Source: Mucilaginibacter sp. CSA2-8R (GTDB lineage Bacteria > Bacteroidota > Bacteroidia > Sphingobacteriales > Sphingobacteriaceae). Taken from it: a stretch of DNA of 64,000 bases. Below, piece by piece: positions 35,256 through 44,925 of the stretch. The notes beneath the pieces are model-generated. The model worked only from the letters and a program-made list of their open reading frames with translations, searched no databases and was not told the origin of the DNA. The position numbers and the translations under genes are program-made. Location: NCBI RefSeq assembly GCF_038806765.1, contig NZ_CP152389.1, positions 3,782,001-3,846,000 on the forward strand, read 5' to 3'. Each line of letters begins with the position of its first letter. Within the stretch, counting starts at the first letter, position 1.

Positions 35256-36845
35256 ATGGTGAGAAAAAACATTATCTTAAAAACGCTTATACTTTTTGCG
35301 GCAGCTATTGTTTCGAGTTATTCGTTGCATGCACAAAAAGCCGCTAACCCAGTTTTGTACGCCGATGTACCCGATTTATCCATGATCCGGGTAGGTAATG
35401 TGTACTATATGAGCAGCACTACCATGCACATGAGCCCCGGCGTTCCCATCATGAAATCGACCGATTTGGTGAACTGGAAAATGGTAAGCTATGCTTATGA
35501 CACCCTTGATGATGTTGACGAACTTAACTTAAACAACGGGAAAAGCACATATGGCCGCGGCTCATGGGCAAGCAGCTTGCGGTACCATAACGGCACCTAT
35601 TACGTAAGCACCTTTGCGGGCACTACCGGTAAAACGTATATCTACTCCACTAAAAACATTGAAAAAGGACCGTGGAAAAAGATTTCATTTAAACCCTCGC
35701 TGCACGATCACTCTTTATTTTTTGATGATGACGGCAAGGTTTACATGGTTTACGGCGCCGGCCGTATTATGCTGGCTGAGTTAAACGATGACCTTAGCGG
35801 CGTTAAAACAGGCACCACACCTAAAGAAATTGTGGCCAACGCAAGCCTGGCCGCCGGGCCGAATGTAGGTTTACCGGCAGAGGGTTCACAGCTTTTTAAG
35901 ATAAATAATAAATATTACTTGTTTAATATCTCGTGGCCGCGGGGTGGCATGCGCACAGTGCTTATTCATCGCGCCAATAGTATTACCGGGCCGTACGAAG
36001 GCCGCATAGGCTTACAAGACAAAGGTGTTGCCCAGGGCGGATTGGTGAATACGCCTAAAGGCGACTGGTATGCTTATCTTTTTCGGGACAACGGCGCCGT
36101 TGGTCGCATACCTTATTTAGTACCTGTAACTTGGAAAGAAGAATGGCCTGTTATTGGCGAGGATGGTAAAGTACCTACGGAACTAAATTTACCTGCCAAC
36201 AAAAGCCTGATTCCGGGTATCATAAATTCTGATGAATTTAACCGCAAAGGCGGCGAACCCGCCCTCCCGTTGGTTTGGCAATGGAATCATAATCCCGACA
36301 ATGCGCTATGGTCACTCAGCCAGCGCCGCGGTTATTTGAGGCTGACCACCGGGCGTGTAGATACCAGCATCTTTTTAGCGCGAAATACACTTACGCAGCG
36401 CACTGTTGGTCCGGTAAGTTCTGCAACTACTGCGCTCGATGTGACAAATATGAAAGACGGCGACTGTGCCGGTTTATTATTGCTGCAAAAAAAGTTTGGC
36501 TGGGTAGGCGTTAAAGCCGAAGGTGGAAACAAATATTTGGTAATGGTAAACGGCGAAGCTGGTGCAGGTACCGAAGTTAAACGCATACCACTGGAGCAGA
36601 AAACGATATTTTTAAAAGCAGAATGTAATTTTCGCGACCGTGCAGACAAAGTCGGGTTTGCTTACAGTTTAGATGGTAAAACATGGGAGCCTATTGGCAA
36701 TACCTTACACATGGCTTATACCATTCCGCATTTTATGGGTTACCGGTTTGGCTTGTTTAATTATGCTACTAAAACTGCCGGCGGCTACGCTGATTTTGAT
36801 TATTTCCGTATCACAGATAAAATATCAGACCGCAAGTTTGAGTAA
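35256..36845 (+). CDS. GH43 beta-xylosidase/arabinofuranosidase with C-terminal beta-sandwich
   Basis: Exported two-domain GH43 enzyme. Start ATG 35256 (MVRKN) is chosen because it leads straight into a signal peptide (to HAQ at 27). An upstream ATG at 35184 overlaps the GH10 stop but would add 24 residues that hide it. Base Asp40 (ADVPDLSMIRV), modulator Asp151 (SLHDHSLFFDDDG) and acid Glu209 (PAEGSQLFK) are present. The C-terminal 200 residues form the second beta-sandwich usual in beta-xylosidase-type GH43. It follows GH10 and probably trims the oligosaccharides that GH10 makes. Confidence 0.92.
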   Translation: MVRKNIILKTLILFAAAIVSSYSLHAQKAANPVLYADVPDLSMIRVGNVYYMSSTTMHMSPGVPIMKSTDLVNWKMVSYAYDTLDDVDELNLNNGKSTYGRGSWASSLRYHNGTYYVSTFAGTTGKTYIYSTKNIEKGPWKKISFKPSLHDHSLFFDDDGKVYMVYGAGRIMLAELNDDLSGVKTGTTPKEIVANASLAAGPNVGLPAEGSQLFKINNKYYLFNISWPRGGMRTVLIHRANSITGPYEGRIGLQDKGVAQGGLVNTPKGDWYAYLFRDNGAVGRIPYLVPVTWKEEWPVIGEDGKVPTELNLPANKSLIPGIINSDEFNRKGGEPALPLVWQWNHNPDNALWSLSQRRGYLRLTTGRVDTSIFLARNTLTQRTVGPVSSATTALDVTNMKDGDCAGLLLLQKKFGWVGVKAEGGNKYLVMVNGEAGAGTEVKRIPLEQKTIFLKAECNFRDRADKVGFAYSLDGKTWEPIGNTLHMAYTIPHFMGYRFGLFNYATKTAGGYADFDYFRITDKISDRKFE

Positions 36846-36937
36846 CAAGATGCATTAACTCTGATTGAAGAATGATTTAACTGGCTTAAAAAGCGGTTCG
36901 AGTTCACTTCGACCCTACACTTAAATCATACAATAAG

Positions 36938-36971
36938 AACGCCGCAGACTATTTTAAATAGCTGCGGCGTT
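36938..36971. terminator. Bidirectional terminator between GH43 and GH8 genes
   Basis: AACGCCGCAG (36938-36947) pairs perfectly with CTGCGGCGTT (36962-36971), loop of 14 bases that itself contains a short AT dyad. It sits between two convergent genes and has T on one side and A on the other. Confidence 0.75.
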
Positions 36972-37008
36972 TTGATATGAGAGTATTACAATTATTTACC
37001 TACTGCAT

Positions 37009-38274
37009 TTACTTTGCTGCAGGCTGAATAATACGATAATTGCCACTTAAATGCATCAGGCTGAATAAGTACAGCAACCCGTCGTAATAAGGATCAAAAT
37101 AGCCGTCATCATAAGGTTTAAGTTCGGCATTCCAAAGGGCTTGTATAAAACCTTTACTCTCCGCATTGCGGTTAATCATCGATGCTGTTGCCGCAGTAGC
37201 CACTAAGCCAAGCGAGTGACGCAGTTTTGGCGGATTGTTTCCGGCTTTCAAAATAAAGTCTGGCTTAGAGCCATCCGGGTTAAATTGATCCTCAAAAGTA
37301 TTGATTCCCTTTGAACGCAAAAAGCCTTGAAGATGCTGCGCGTATTCTTGCTGCCATGCTTTGTCCTTGCCAAACCAGTTATAATCCATTGCAATATTCA
37401 TGGGCACACGCCAGGAGTCATACCTGAAAGCAGCGGGCATCCAACGTGTAGAATGGGGTTTACCGCTAAACTCGGTATAATCGGCGTTTAAACCGGTTAC
37501 CGGGTTGCAGGCCCGGTGCAAAAACACACGCGAAGTATCGGCACAGTTTTTATAAAATTGCTCGTGTCCGTCTTTTGCATAAAGTGCCCATACTTCGTAA
37601 AACGCCGGTAAATGATAAGAAGGATCGGTCCAGTGGTAACCATCGCCCTCGGGTACGAAGCTAATTTGCTTGGCTTGCGTATTAATGAGGTTAAATATAT
37701 TGCCGGTGCCATCCTTTTTCCACATGGCGTCTAAAATATGCCGCGCTTCATGGTAGTAATCAATACCGGTATTGTTACCCCAACGGTTGGATGCAAACAA
37801 CAGGCTGGTGATATAATATAACTCCCCGTCAGAGGCGGAACCTTCCGAGTTACGCTTCATTGTACTTGTGTTAATGCTCCAGGCAAAATAACCTTCACGC
37901 GGACCGCTCTGATGCTGCAGGTATTTTTTAGACCAGCGCCATATGCGGTCAAAAACCTGCTTTTTGTTAAGCTGTACTGCAATCATCATCCCGTAAGAAA
38001 GTCCTTCTGTGCGGGCATCATGATTTTTAACATCGCTCACATAGGCGGTAGAGTCATCTACCACAAAGTAAACTTTATTCGGGCCCTCAAAAACATCATA
38101 ATAAGCCTTGGCCAGTTTACGATCAATATCAGCCTGTTTGTATCCTGCTAATCTAAAAAAATCAGGATAGCTGCTGGTTGAGCCATCACTCTTTGCGCTT
38201 TTAATTCGGGTTTGCCCATAATTAAAAGCTGGAAATGCTAAAAGCATCAAAACTATAATATTCCACTTTCTCAT
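37009..38274 (-). CDS. GH8 reducing-end xylose-releasing exo-oligoxylanase-like enzyme
   Basis: Inverting (alpha/alpha)6-barrel enzyme. Signal peptide about 1-20. Glu90 in DARTEGLSYGMM corresponds to the general acid of Rex enzymes. WRWSKKYLQH, YFAWSIN and SEGSASDGELYY are GH8 hallmarks. The Asp of NADYTEFSG is the likely base. Similarity is to the oligoxylanase branch rather than to cellulases, in keeping with the xylan genes around it. It would remove xylose from the reducing end of xylo-oligosaccharides in the periplasm. Second gene after the upstream GH43 gene (gap 56). Confidence 0.88.
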   Translation of the reverse strand: MRKWNIIVLMLLAFPAFNYGQTRIKSAKSDGSTSSYPDFFRLAGYKQADIDRKLAKAYYDVFEGPNKVYFVVDDSTAYVSDVKNHDARTEGLSYGMMIAVQLNKKQVFDRIWRWSKKYLQHQSGPREGYFAWSINTSTMKRNSEGSASDGELYYITSLLFASNRWGNNTGIDYYHEARHILDAMWKKDGTGNIFNLINTQAKQISFVPEGDGYHWTDPSYHLPAFYEVWALYAKDGHEQFYKNCADTSRVFLHRACNPVTGLNADYTEFSGKPHSTRWMPAAFRYDSWRVPMNIAMDYNWFGKDKAWQQEYAQHLQGFLRSKGINTFEDQFNPDGSKPDFILKAGNNPPKLRHSLGLVATAATASMINRNAESKGFIQALWNAELKPYDDGYFDPYYDGLLYLFSLMHLSGNYRIIQPAAK

Positions 38275-38330
38275 GACTACTGCCTGTTAGCACTGTACAT
38301 TTAAGGCTACTTATTAACTGCGTACCAGTT

Positions 38331-40280
38331 TTATTTTGATACCAACTGCAAACATTTAATCTGGATGTTTTGCGCCGTTCCTTTCGGAAATTTTATAAAC
38401 ACGTCGTGCTGGCCGTTTACCGCACCATCTATTGTTGCCGAAAACGTTTGATAATTATTTTTGCCAGTAGGCTTTACCTGTACTTTAGCAATACGCTTAC
38501 CGCCCTGTAAGTCATCCAGCCATATTTCGACCTGACCAGCCGTTTGACAAGAAGCTTGTAAAGTGACATTAGCAGACTTCTGCTTACCAAAATCGGCACC
38601 GGCAATCATTAACCATCCCCCCTTATCACTATCATTGGTTACCGCCTGATCTGCCAGCTTTTTTACACCATAAAAATTATTCATGCTAACAGCCGGAATT
38701 TCTGAAAATGCATCTTTGTAAGTAAAACAGTCAAAAGCTGCCTTTTTGCCTTCGGCAAACAGCCCAACGCTGGTACCTACCCACGAGTTAAAGTTTGGCT
38801 GAGTCTTATCTAAGTTTACCGCACTTACAGGCGCACCTAAACTAGTCCAGTTTTTACCGTCATTACTAAAATACCCGGTGAGTTGATGTGCGTAACGTTG
38901 TAATTTTAGCCATACTGTTTTACCAACAGGGTTGTTAACCGAGCGTGTGGCAGTGTCCATCTGTAGGGTAATCTTTTTACCGCCGTTAAACCCGGTATAA
39001 AGTTTCACCGTCACTTTCTGATCGCCATTAGTTAAATATAAACCCGCTTTTTCTTCCGGCTTTATGGCATCTAAATCAACCTTGGTAATTACCGAATAAT
39101 AATGGTCAACCTCTTTTTGCATTAAATGGCTGCGGCTGGTATCGGGCATTAAAGTTACCCATCCTTTTCGGTCTGAAAGGGAGTATTGAGTTGATGCCTT
39201 TTTAGTCAGAAAGTGCCAGTTTAAATCCAGTTCAGATTTATCAAAATCATCAGAAGCACCATGCCGCCAAGGGATACCGCCTTGTGGTAAATTCGGCTTC
39301 ACAATAGGTTGCGTGGTTGGTGCCATGCCCCAAGGCCTGTCACCTTCCCACATTACCGGGTATAGGGCAGTTTGCCTGCCGGCACCGGCCCAATCATTAC
39401 CTTCGTATTTTTCATAGCTCTGCCCTATTGTCCACCAGGTACCATCTGCCAGTTGGATGGGGGCTGCAATATGATTGGGTTTCCTAAAGCCAACTTCGTT
39501 GTCGGTAATGGGCTTAAAAAAATTACCCAAACGTTCCCACTTGGTCGAATCGCTGGTTAAGGCTGATGCTTTAAGCACGTATTGCCCGCCCGATACGTCG
39601 CCTGCCGGAAAGTAATAATAAATACCATTGCGTTTACACATTACGGGGCCTTCGGCCCAGCTGTACTGCAGTTTTGCATTAATCCAGTCTAGGTTAATTA
39701 CGTTATCGGTAAGCTGCCCGTCTTTTCCTAAAGCCTGCAAACGGTTTACTTTCTGCCCGTTTTTAATGACCATGTAGGGTTTGCCATCGTCGTCCACAAA
39801 AATGGAATTATCATAACCTAAGGGGCCAGTTTGGGGATTGGATTTTACTTGCACCGGGTCAGACCATGGACCTTTTGGCGATGATGCCTTGCTAAACCAT
39901 TGCCCACCTGCCGAAAAGTAGATCCAATAAGAACCATAAAAGTAGGTAATAGCCCCTTGCCATATACCGGCCGACGGTCGGTCGGTTACCCAGGCAGCTT
40001 TTGAAGCCGGCAATACCCGGCTGATAATTTCCCAATGCACTAAGTCTTTAGAGTGGTAAATGGGCAGGTACGGATTAAAATGAAAAGTAGAACCGCAATG
40101 GTAAAAATCGTCGCCCACTTTTAGTAAAGTAGGATCGGGATGATCGCCGGGCAATACTGGGTTTACATAGGTTTTAACAGATTGGTAAAAAGCCTGATCA
40201 TTTTGTTGTTGCGCTGATGCCGAAACCGACAGGCCAAGCGCAAGTATTGCCATAAAAGAGCAACGTAGTTTATTAGTCAT
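38331..40280 (-). CDS. GH43 glycosidase with concanavalin-like and CBM6-like domains
   Basis: Exported 649-residue GH43 protein. ATG 40280 is taken as start (signal peptide to SASAQQ); an earlier ATG 60 bases up adds a second hydrophobic stretch and is unlikely. Base Asp49 (GDHPDPTLLKV), modulator Asp157 (GYDNSIFVDDDG) and acid Glu210 (WAEGPVMCK) are present. A beta-sandwich (about 330-510) and a CBM6-like end (about 535-649) follow. It is the first gene of the leftward GH43-GH8 pair, with a TATCTTTG -7 element 120 bases upstream. Specificity is probably for xylose or arabinose side chains. Confidence 0.9.
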   Translation of the reverse strand: MTNKLRCSFMAILALGLSVSASAQQQNDQAFYQSVKTYVNPVLPGDHPDPTLLKVGDDFYHCGSTFHFNPYLPIYHSKDLVHWEIISRVLPASKAAWVTDRPSAGIWQGAITYFYGSYWIYFSAGGQWFSKASSPKGPWSDPVQVKSNPQTGPLGYDNSIFVDDDGKPYMVIKNGQKVNRLQALGKDGQLTDNVINLDWINAKLQYSWAEGPVMCKRNGIYYYFPAGDVSGGQYVLKASALTSDSTKWERLGNFFKPITDNEVGFRKPNHIAAPIQLADGTWWTIGQSYEKYEGNDWAGAGRQTALYPVMWEGDRPWGMAPTTQPIVKPNLPQGGIPWRHGASDDFDKSELDLNWHFLTKKASTQYSLSDRKGWVTLMPDTSRSHLMQKEVDHYYSVITKVDLDAIKPEEKAGLYLTNGDQKVTVKLYTGFNGGKKITLQMDTATRSVNNPVGKTVWLKLQRYAHQLTGYFSNDGKNWTSLGAPVSAVNLDKTQPNFNSWVGTSVGLFAEGKKAAFDCFTYKDAFSEIPAVSMNNFYGVKKLADQAVTNDSDKGGWLMIAGADFGKQKSANVTLQASCQTAGQVEIWLDDLQGGKRIAKVQVKPTGKNNYQTFSATIDGAVNGQHDVFIKFPKGTAQNIQIKCLQLVSK

Positions 40281-40682
40281 TATTAAATAAATAGTCTTGA
40301 ATAGTTTGCAGCAGCAGGTAAGTAAATTGGTTATAAACACTCAAACTAAGTCCGACCGATGGCCGGTTAGTTAGATAATTTAACGGTATTACCTTATTTT
40401 CAAAGATAATTTTGCCGGAATGAGCTGTGCTAATACGTTTGTGCATGTTTAGTGCATAAATGTTCAAACCATCATTATGGAAAATACCCAGTATGAATAC
40501 TGATAGCATACATGTCTTAATACCTGGGGCTAATTGTTAAAATGTACATACCTATTAACAAGACAATAATTCTTAAAACCTGTATCTGATTTTGGAGTTA
40601 AATAGCGGGTTTAATATCAATAGATCACTGTGAAATGCGGAAAATTATCCGCAGACACCATTAATAAATTTTACGTTTGGCG
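40281..40682. other. Divergent region GH43 / hydroxyacid dehydrogenase
   Basis: A 402-base gap. Leftward, TATCTTTG (minus strand, 40401-40408) is a -7 match for the GH43-GH8 pair. Rightward, TACGTTTG (40672-40679) ends 3 bases before the dehydrogenase ATG, and a 6-bp hairpin (TGCGGA/TCCGCA) lies at 40635-40652. No coding sequence is supported. Confidence 0.45.
40401..40408 (-). promoter_or_regulatory. -7 element of the GH43-GH8 pair
   Basis: TATCTTTG on the minus strand fits TAnnTTTG. No -33 TTG at the usual distance, as at the other HTCS-linked promoter in this locus. Confidence 0.4.
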
Positions 40683-41669
40683 ATGAATGTTTTAATAACA
40701 AGGGTACTGCCGCAAAAAGGGATGGAATTACTAGAAGCTGCAGGTTGCACAATAACTCAATATACCGAAAAGCGCGAACTCACGCCTGCCCAACTCATTG
40801 AGTTATGTCAGGGTCAGGACGTCCTTTTAAGTTCGGGGCCAAATGCGATTGACGAGGATTTTTTGAAAGCTTGCAGTCATCTAAAAGGCATTGCTTTACT
40901 AAGTGTAGGACATGACAAAGTTGACTTGGATGCCGCCACCCGTTACGGTATCCCGGTAAGTAATACGCCCGACGTTATTACACAAACCACCGCCGACACT
41001 GCGTTTTTATTGATGCTTGCGGTATCGCGCAATGCGTTTGGCATGAGCAGGAGCATTACACAGGGCGAATGGCAGTTTTACGATCCTACCGCTCATTTAG
41101 GCCAGGATTTGTATGGTAAAACTTTAGGTATTTTTGGTATGGGCCGGATTGGATTTGACTTGGCAACCAAATGTAAAGCCTACTTTGGAATGAAGATAAT
41201 TTATCACAACCGCAAGCCCCGTACCGAAGCCGAACAGCAGCTTGGAGCACAATATGTGTCGTTCGGTGAGCTTTTAAAACAAAGCGATGTATTATCAGTG
41301 CATGCAGGCCTTTCTTCAGAAACCAAAGGATTATTTAACCACGATGCCTTTGCCCAAATGAAGCCCACCTCTATTTTCGTCAACACGGCGCGGGGCGGAA
41401 TGCATCAGGAAGATGATTTAATCAGAGCACTTGAGAATAAAACGATTTGGGGAGCAGGCCTGGACGTTACCAACCCCGAACCAATGGATAAAAATAACCC
41501 ACTACTGCAAATGCCTAATGTATGCGTTTTACCACATGTAGGTTCGGCCACGGTAGGTACCAGAGATAATATGGCTACAAAAGCTGCCGAAAATGTGATT
41601 GCCGTTGTTAAAGGAATACCTATGCCTAATATTCTTAACCCCGAGGTTTATTTGGGACAGTATGTTTGA
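40683..41669 (+). CDS. D-2-hydroxyacid dehydrogenase
   Basis: NAD(P)H-dependent reductase of 2-keto acids (glyoxylate, hydroxypyruvate or 2-ketogluconate reductase type). The ATG at 40683 is used; the open frame also contains a TTG two codons earlier. Nucleotide-binding motif GMGRIG is at 152-157. The catalytic set is Arg237 (NTARGG), Glu266 (NPEPM) and His285 (LPHVGSA). Cytoplasmic, 328 residues. It is transcribed away from the xylan genes and may process sugar-acid products, but that link is only positional. Confidence 0.88.
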   Translation: MNVLITRVLPQKGMELLEAAGCTITQYTEKRELTPAQLIELCQGQDVLLSSGPNAIDEDFLKACSHLKGIALLSVGHDKVDLDAATRYGIPVSNTPDVITQTTADTAFLLMLAVSRNAFGMSRSITQGEWQFYDPTAHLGQDLYGKTLGIFGMGRIGFDLATKCKAYFGMKIIYHNRKPRTEAEQQLGAQYVSFGELLKQSDVLSVHAGLSSETKGLFNHDAFAQMKPTSIFVNTARGGMHQEDDLIRALENKTIWGAGLDVTNPEPMDKNNPLLQMPNVCVLPHVGSATVGTRDNMATKAAENVIAVVKGIPMPNILNPEVYLGQYV

Positions 41670-41791
41670 TGAACATGCTATTGAAACCATTACATCAGAG
41701 CTGCTTTCAACTTAGTTTGAATTTGCAGGGTGATATTTATAAAATAGTATACACATACTTTAAGTAAACAATATCATATAAACATACTGCC

Positions 41792-42157
41792 ATGATTAAC
41801 AACAGCTCCCTAAAAAGTCAGGAACTGATCAAAAAGGCTTACCAAGCTTTTAACAACCGTAATATCGACACTATACTGCAAATGATGCATTCCGACATTA
41901 AATGGTCGAGAGCATGGGAAGGCGACTATGCCCGCGGGCATGATGAAGTAAAAGCCTACTGGCAGCGGCAATGGCAAGAGATTAATCCCAAGGTAACTCC
42001 TGTTACTTTTGTTGAAAGAACTAACGGAACTTTAGCAGTGGAAGTTGACCAGTTGGTAATAGATTTAGAAGGCCGTATTTTATTTGATGGAAAGGTAAAA
42101 CACATATATACCATCGAAAATGGATTGCTAAAACAAATGGATATCGAACAGCATTAA
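41792..42157 (+). CDS. SnoaL/NTF2-like protein
   Basis: A 121-residue cytoplasmic protein with the cone-shaped NTF2 fold signature: an N-terminal helix pair (LIKKAYQAFNNRNIDTILQM), MHSDIKWSRAW, GHDEVKAYW, and C-terminal strands ending in MDIEQH. The fold binds small hydrophobic ligands or acts as a stress or isomerase protein. No catalytic residues can be named. It stands alone, 122 bases after the dehydrogenase gene. Confidence 0.75.
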   Translation: MINNSSLKSQELIKKAYQAFNNRNIDTILQMMHSDIKWSRAWEGDYARGHDEVKAYWQRQWQEINPKVTPVTFVERTNGTLAVEVDQLVIDLEGRILFDGKVKHIYTIENGLLKQMDIEQH

Positions 42158-42167
42158 TGCTTTGATT

Positions 42168-44867
42168 TTATGGGTACAGCGGCTTTTCAATTATATAGTC
42201 ATGTACGCCAGCATTTACATTAATTGGAGATACAGCGGGCACTTTTTTCTTTCCATTATAAATGGCTTTATCCGCAGGGAATATTATGGTAGCCGTTGTA
42301 TTTGCAGGCACTTCGATATGATAAGCAATGCGCTGACCGGTACGTCGCCACGATGAAATTACATTGCCTAATGGCCCGGTATGCTGTGCTTCAAAATTAT
42401 CCAGGCCTTGAACAAAAGCTGGCTGTACAAAGAAATGTTTAAAGCCCGGCCTTGACTCGTTGGGCTTTATACCAGCCAGCGTTTTAAACATCCAAGCACC
42501 AATTTCGCCAAACATGATATGATTGAGCGACAAATCACGCTTCAGCGTCAAATCCCAGTTTTCATACAGCGTGGTAGCACCATTGGCCATCCACCACCCC
42601 CACGATGGGAAGGTGTCTTGTGTAGCTAACTTATAGGCCGTCTCTGCCTGCCCGTTATCACTTAACGCACCCAAAATAGCTTTTGCACCTAATATACCCA
42701 CATCCAAATGGTAATTATTGGCAACTACCGAACGGGCCAGTATGGCAGCAGCCTTTGGTTTAAGTTGATTGGGTACAATGCCCCAATACAAAGGTACAGC
42801 CTGCTCAGTTTGATAACCATCGGCATATTGCCCGGTTTGGCTATTTAGATATTTAGCGTTGATGGCCTGTTTTATTTTTGCGGCCAGTCCTGTATAAATT
42901 TTGAAATCAGATTGCTTACCTAAAATTTGGGCTGCTTTTGCCAGGATATCCACATCAACAAAATAATATACGGACGAGGTTAACTCAACCGGCGTTTTAG
43001 ATTTCACCGGCGCCCAGTCGCCCAATCCCCAGGTGGTCAGTCCGCTTGGATACTTCTCGTCAATATAATTTACATAGCGCTTAATAGCGTCATAGCTATC
43101 CTTTAATATCTTTTGATCGCCGTAAAATAAATACACATTCCACGGAATAATGGCAACGGTACTCGTCCAGTCGGGCCCGTTTCCCCATTCGTAGCCCCAG
43201 CCATCGGTAGGTATAATAGACGGCAATACGCCGTTAGGCTGCTGCTCATCGCGATGATCGGCCATCCATTTTTCGTAAACGGTAATTACATCAAAATTGT
43301 AAAGGCCTACGTCACTCGCAATGTGCGCATCTCCTGTCCAGCCATTTTTTTCGCGCTGAGGGCAATCCGTAGGATAGCCAAACAAATTTGACAGATAAGA
43401 AGCATTAGTGGCAGCGTATAACTTATTGAGTAAAGGATTTGAAGTGTTAATGTGGCCAACCTGAGCTACATCACTATGCATAAACCAGCCAACTAAACTT
43501 TCCTGCTTGAGTTGTATAGGTTTATTGCTTGTAACCTCAACGTACTGAAATCCTTTATAGTTAAACCGGGGCGCAAAAGTTTCTGTGCCTTTACCTTTCA
43601 AATAATAAACATCGGTAGCAAAAGGATCGGTTGACTTTGTAGATTCGGTTAAAAAGTAATCGACATTTGACTGGTCGGGCAAACCTTGCGCATTTAAACG
43701 CTCAGCATGTACAAGTTTGATGCGGGTATTTGAGTCGGCGGTTAATGTAATCTGACTTACACCAGCTATGTTACGTCCTAAATTATACAGATAAGCAGTA
43801 TCGTTAATCTTTTTAAAGCTTACGGGTACAATCTTCTCAACATTGCGAACAGGCACCATAGCCTGCGCTGTGATATGAGCCGACGGCGCCTGCCTGTTAA
43901 TTACACTATTCCATTTGTTATCATTAAAATCAGGCTTGTTCCAGTTTAGTACTTCGCGCCGCGCATCATACTGTTCGCCAGTGTATATGCTGTTAAACAC
44001 TAACGGGCTCAACATCGTTTTCCAGGTTTTGTCGGTGCTAATCATATCAGTTGTACCATCGCTATAGGTGATATGAATATCCATACACACTGCTGGCCGG
44101 TTACGCCAGGGTGCACGCTCAAAATCCCACACTGCGCGCGACTGGAAGTTATACCAGCCATTACCTAATAATATGCCTACTGCATTTTCTCCTTTCTGCA
44201 AATAGCGGGTTACATCATAAGTTACGTACAGGTTACGCCGGTCAAACCGGGTATACATTGGATCCAGCCGATGGTCGCCAACTTGCAGACCATTAATATA
44301 TAGCTCATACAAACCGGCAGCAGCAATATAAGCTCTTGCCGATGTAATTTGCTTTTGAACATTAAATGCTTTGCGAAGATAGGGTGCAGCTTTTTCATCA
44401 ACACCATGCTCATCACTAATCCAGCTACCGCGCCAATGGCTTTGCCCCATCATTCCCATCTCAAAACTGTTAGCGGCCGCTTTTACCGGTTTACCATTTT
44501 TATCCCATAGGGTTACTGTCCAATAATAGCGGGTAAAAGGCTGTAATGGTTTACCTGCGTAAGTAACTAAATTGGCATCAGATGTTATTTTCGACGTTTG
44601 CCATACATTGCCTCTGCCGGCGCTCACCTGCTTTTCGTCGGTACCTACTGCAAGTTGGTAAGCCTCTTGCCGAGCGCCGCTTCGAACATCCTGCAATACC
44701 CAAGACAGTCGTACGTTAGGGTTATCCAACCCAATTGGATTATACAAATGCTCACATTGCAAATTAACGACCGCCGCGTTTTCGGCCTTAACTATTGCCG
44801 GTATTACCAAAGCAATGACAAATGAAAGCAAGAACGACAAACGATTGATCTTTTTGGAGGCGTGCAT
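42168..44867 (-). CDS. GH78 alpha-L-rhamnosidase
   Basis: Exported enzyme that frees terminal alpha-L-rhamnose from pectin (rhamnogalacturonan), plant glycosides or other glycans by inversion. The ATG at 44867 gives a signal peptide (MHASKKINRL... to VKAEN); an ATG 42 bases earlier only lengthens it. N-terminal beta-sandwich domains (about 30-400) hold the ligand-binding N domain. The (alpha/alpha)6 barrel opens with PTDCPQREKNGWTGDAHI (about 490-507), whose Glu and Asp are catalytic candidates; the second Glu is in LYENWDL. A beta-sandwich closes the protein. It is followed upstream by the mutarotase gene with only 58 bases between them. Confidence 0.93.
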   Translation of the reverse strand: MHASKKINRLSFLLSFVIALVIPAIVKAENAAVVNLQCEHLYNPIGLDNPNVRLSWVLQDVRSGARQEAYQLAVGTDEKQVSAGRGNVWQTSKITSDANLVTYAGKPLQPFTRYYWTVTLWDKNGKPVKAAANSFEMGMMGQSHWRGSWISDEHGVDEKAAPYLRKAFNVQKQITSARAYIAAAGLYELYINGLQVGDHRLDPMYTRFDRRNLYVTYDVTRYLQKGENAVGILLGNGWYNFQSRAVWDFERAPWRNRPAVCMDIHITYSDGTTDMISTDKTWKTMLSPLVFNSIYTGEQYDARREVLNWNKPDFNDNKWNSVINRQAPSAHITAQAMVPVRNVEKIVPVSFKKINDTAYLYNLGRNIAGVSQITLTADSNTRIKLVHAERLNAQGLPDQSNVDYFLTESTKSTDPFATDVYYLKGKGTETFAPRFNYKGFQYVEVTSNKPIQLKQESLVGWFMHSDVAQVGHINTSNPLLNKLYAATNASYLSNLFGYPTDCPQREKNGWTGDAHIASDVGLYNFDVITVYEKWMADHRDEQQPNGVLPSIIPTDGWGYEWGNGPDWTSTVAIIPWNVYLFYGDQKILKDSYDAIKRYVNYIDEKYPSGLTTWGLGDWAPVKSKTPVELTSSVYYFVDVDILAKAAQILGKQSDFKIYTGLAAKIKQAINAKYLNSQTGQYADGYQTEQAVPLYWGIVPNQLKPKAAAILARSVVANNYHLDVGILGAKAILGALSDNGQAETAYKLATQDTFPSWGWWMANGATTLYENWDLTLKRDLSLNHIMFGEIGAWMFKTLAGIKPNESRPGFKHFFVQPAFVQGLDNFEAQHTGPLGNVISSWRRTGQRIAYHIEVPANTTATIIFPADKAIYNGKKKVPAVSPINVNAGVHDYIIEKPLYP

Positions 44868-44925
44868 AATCAAGGCTTTAGATGAATAATGTGAGGTATG
44901 CAATAACAACAGATAGCGGCAGGCT

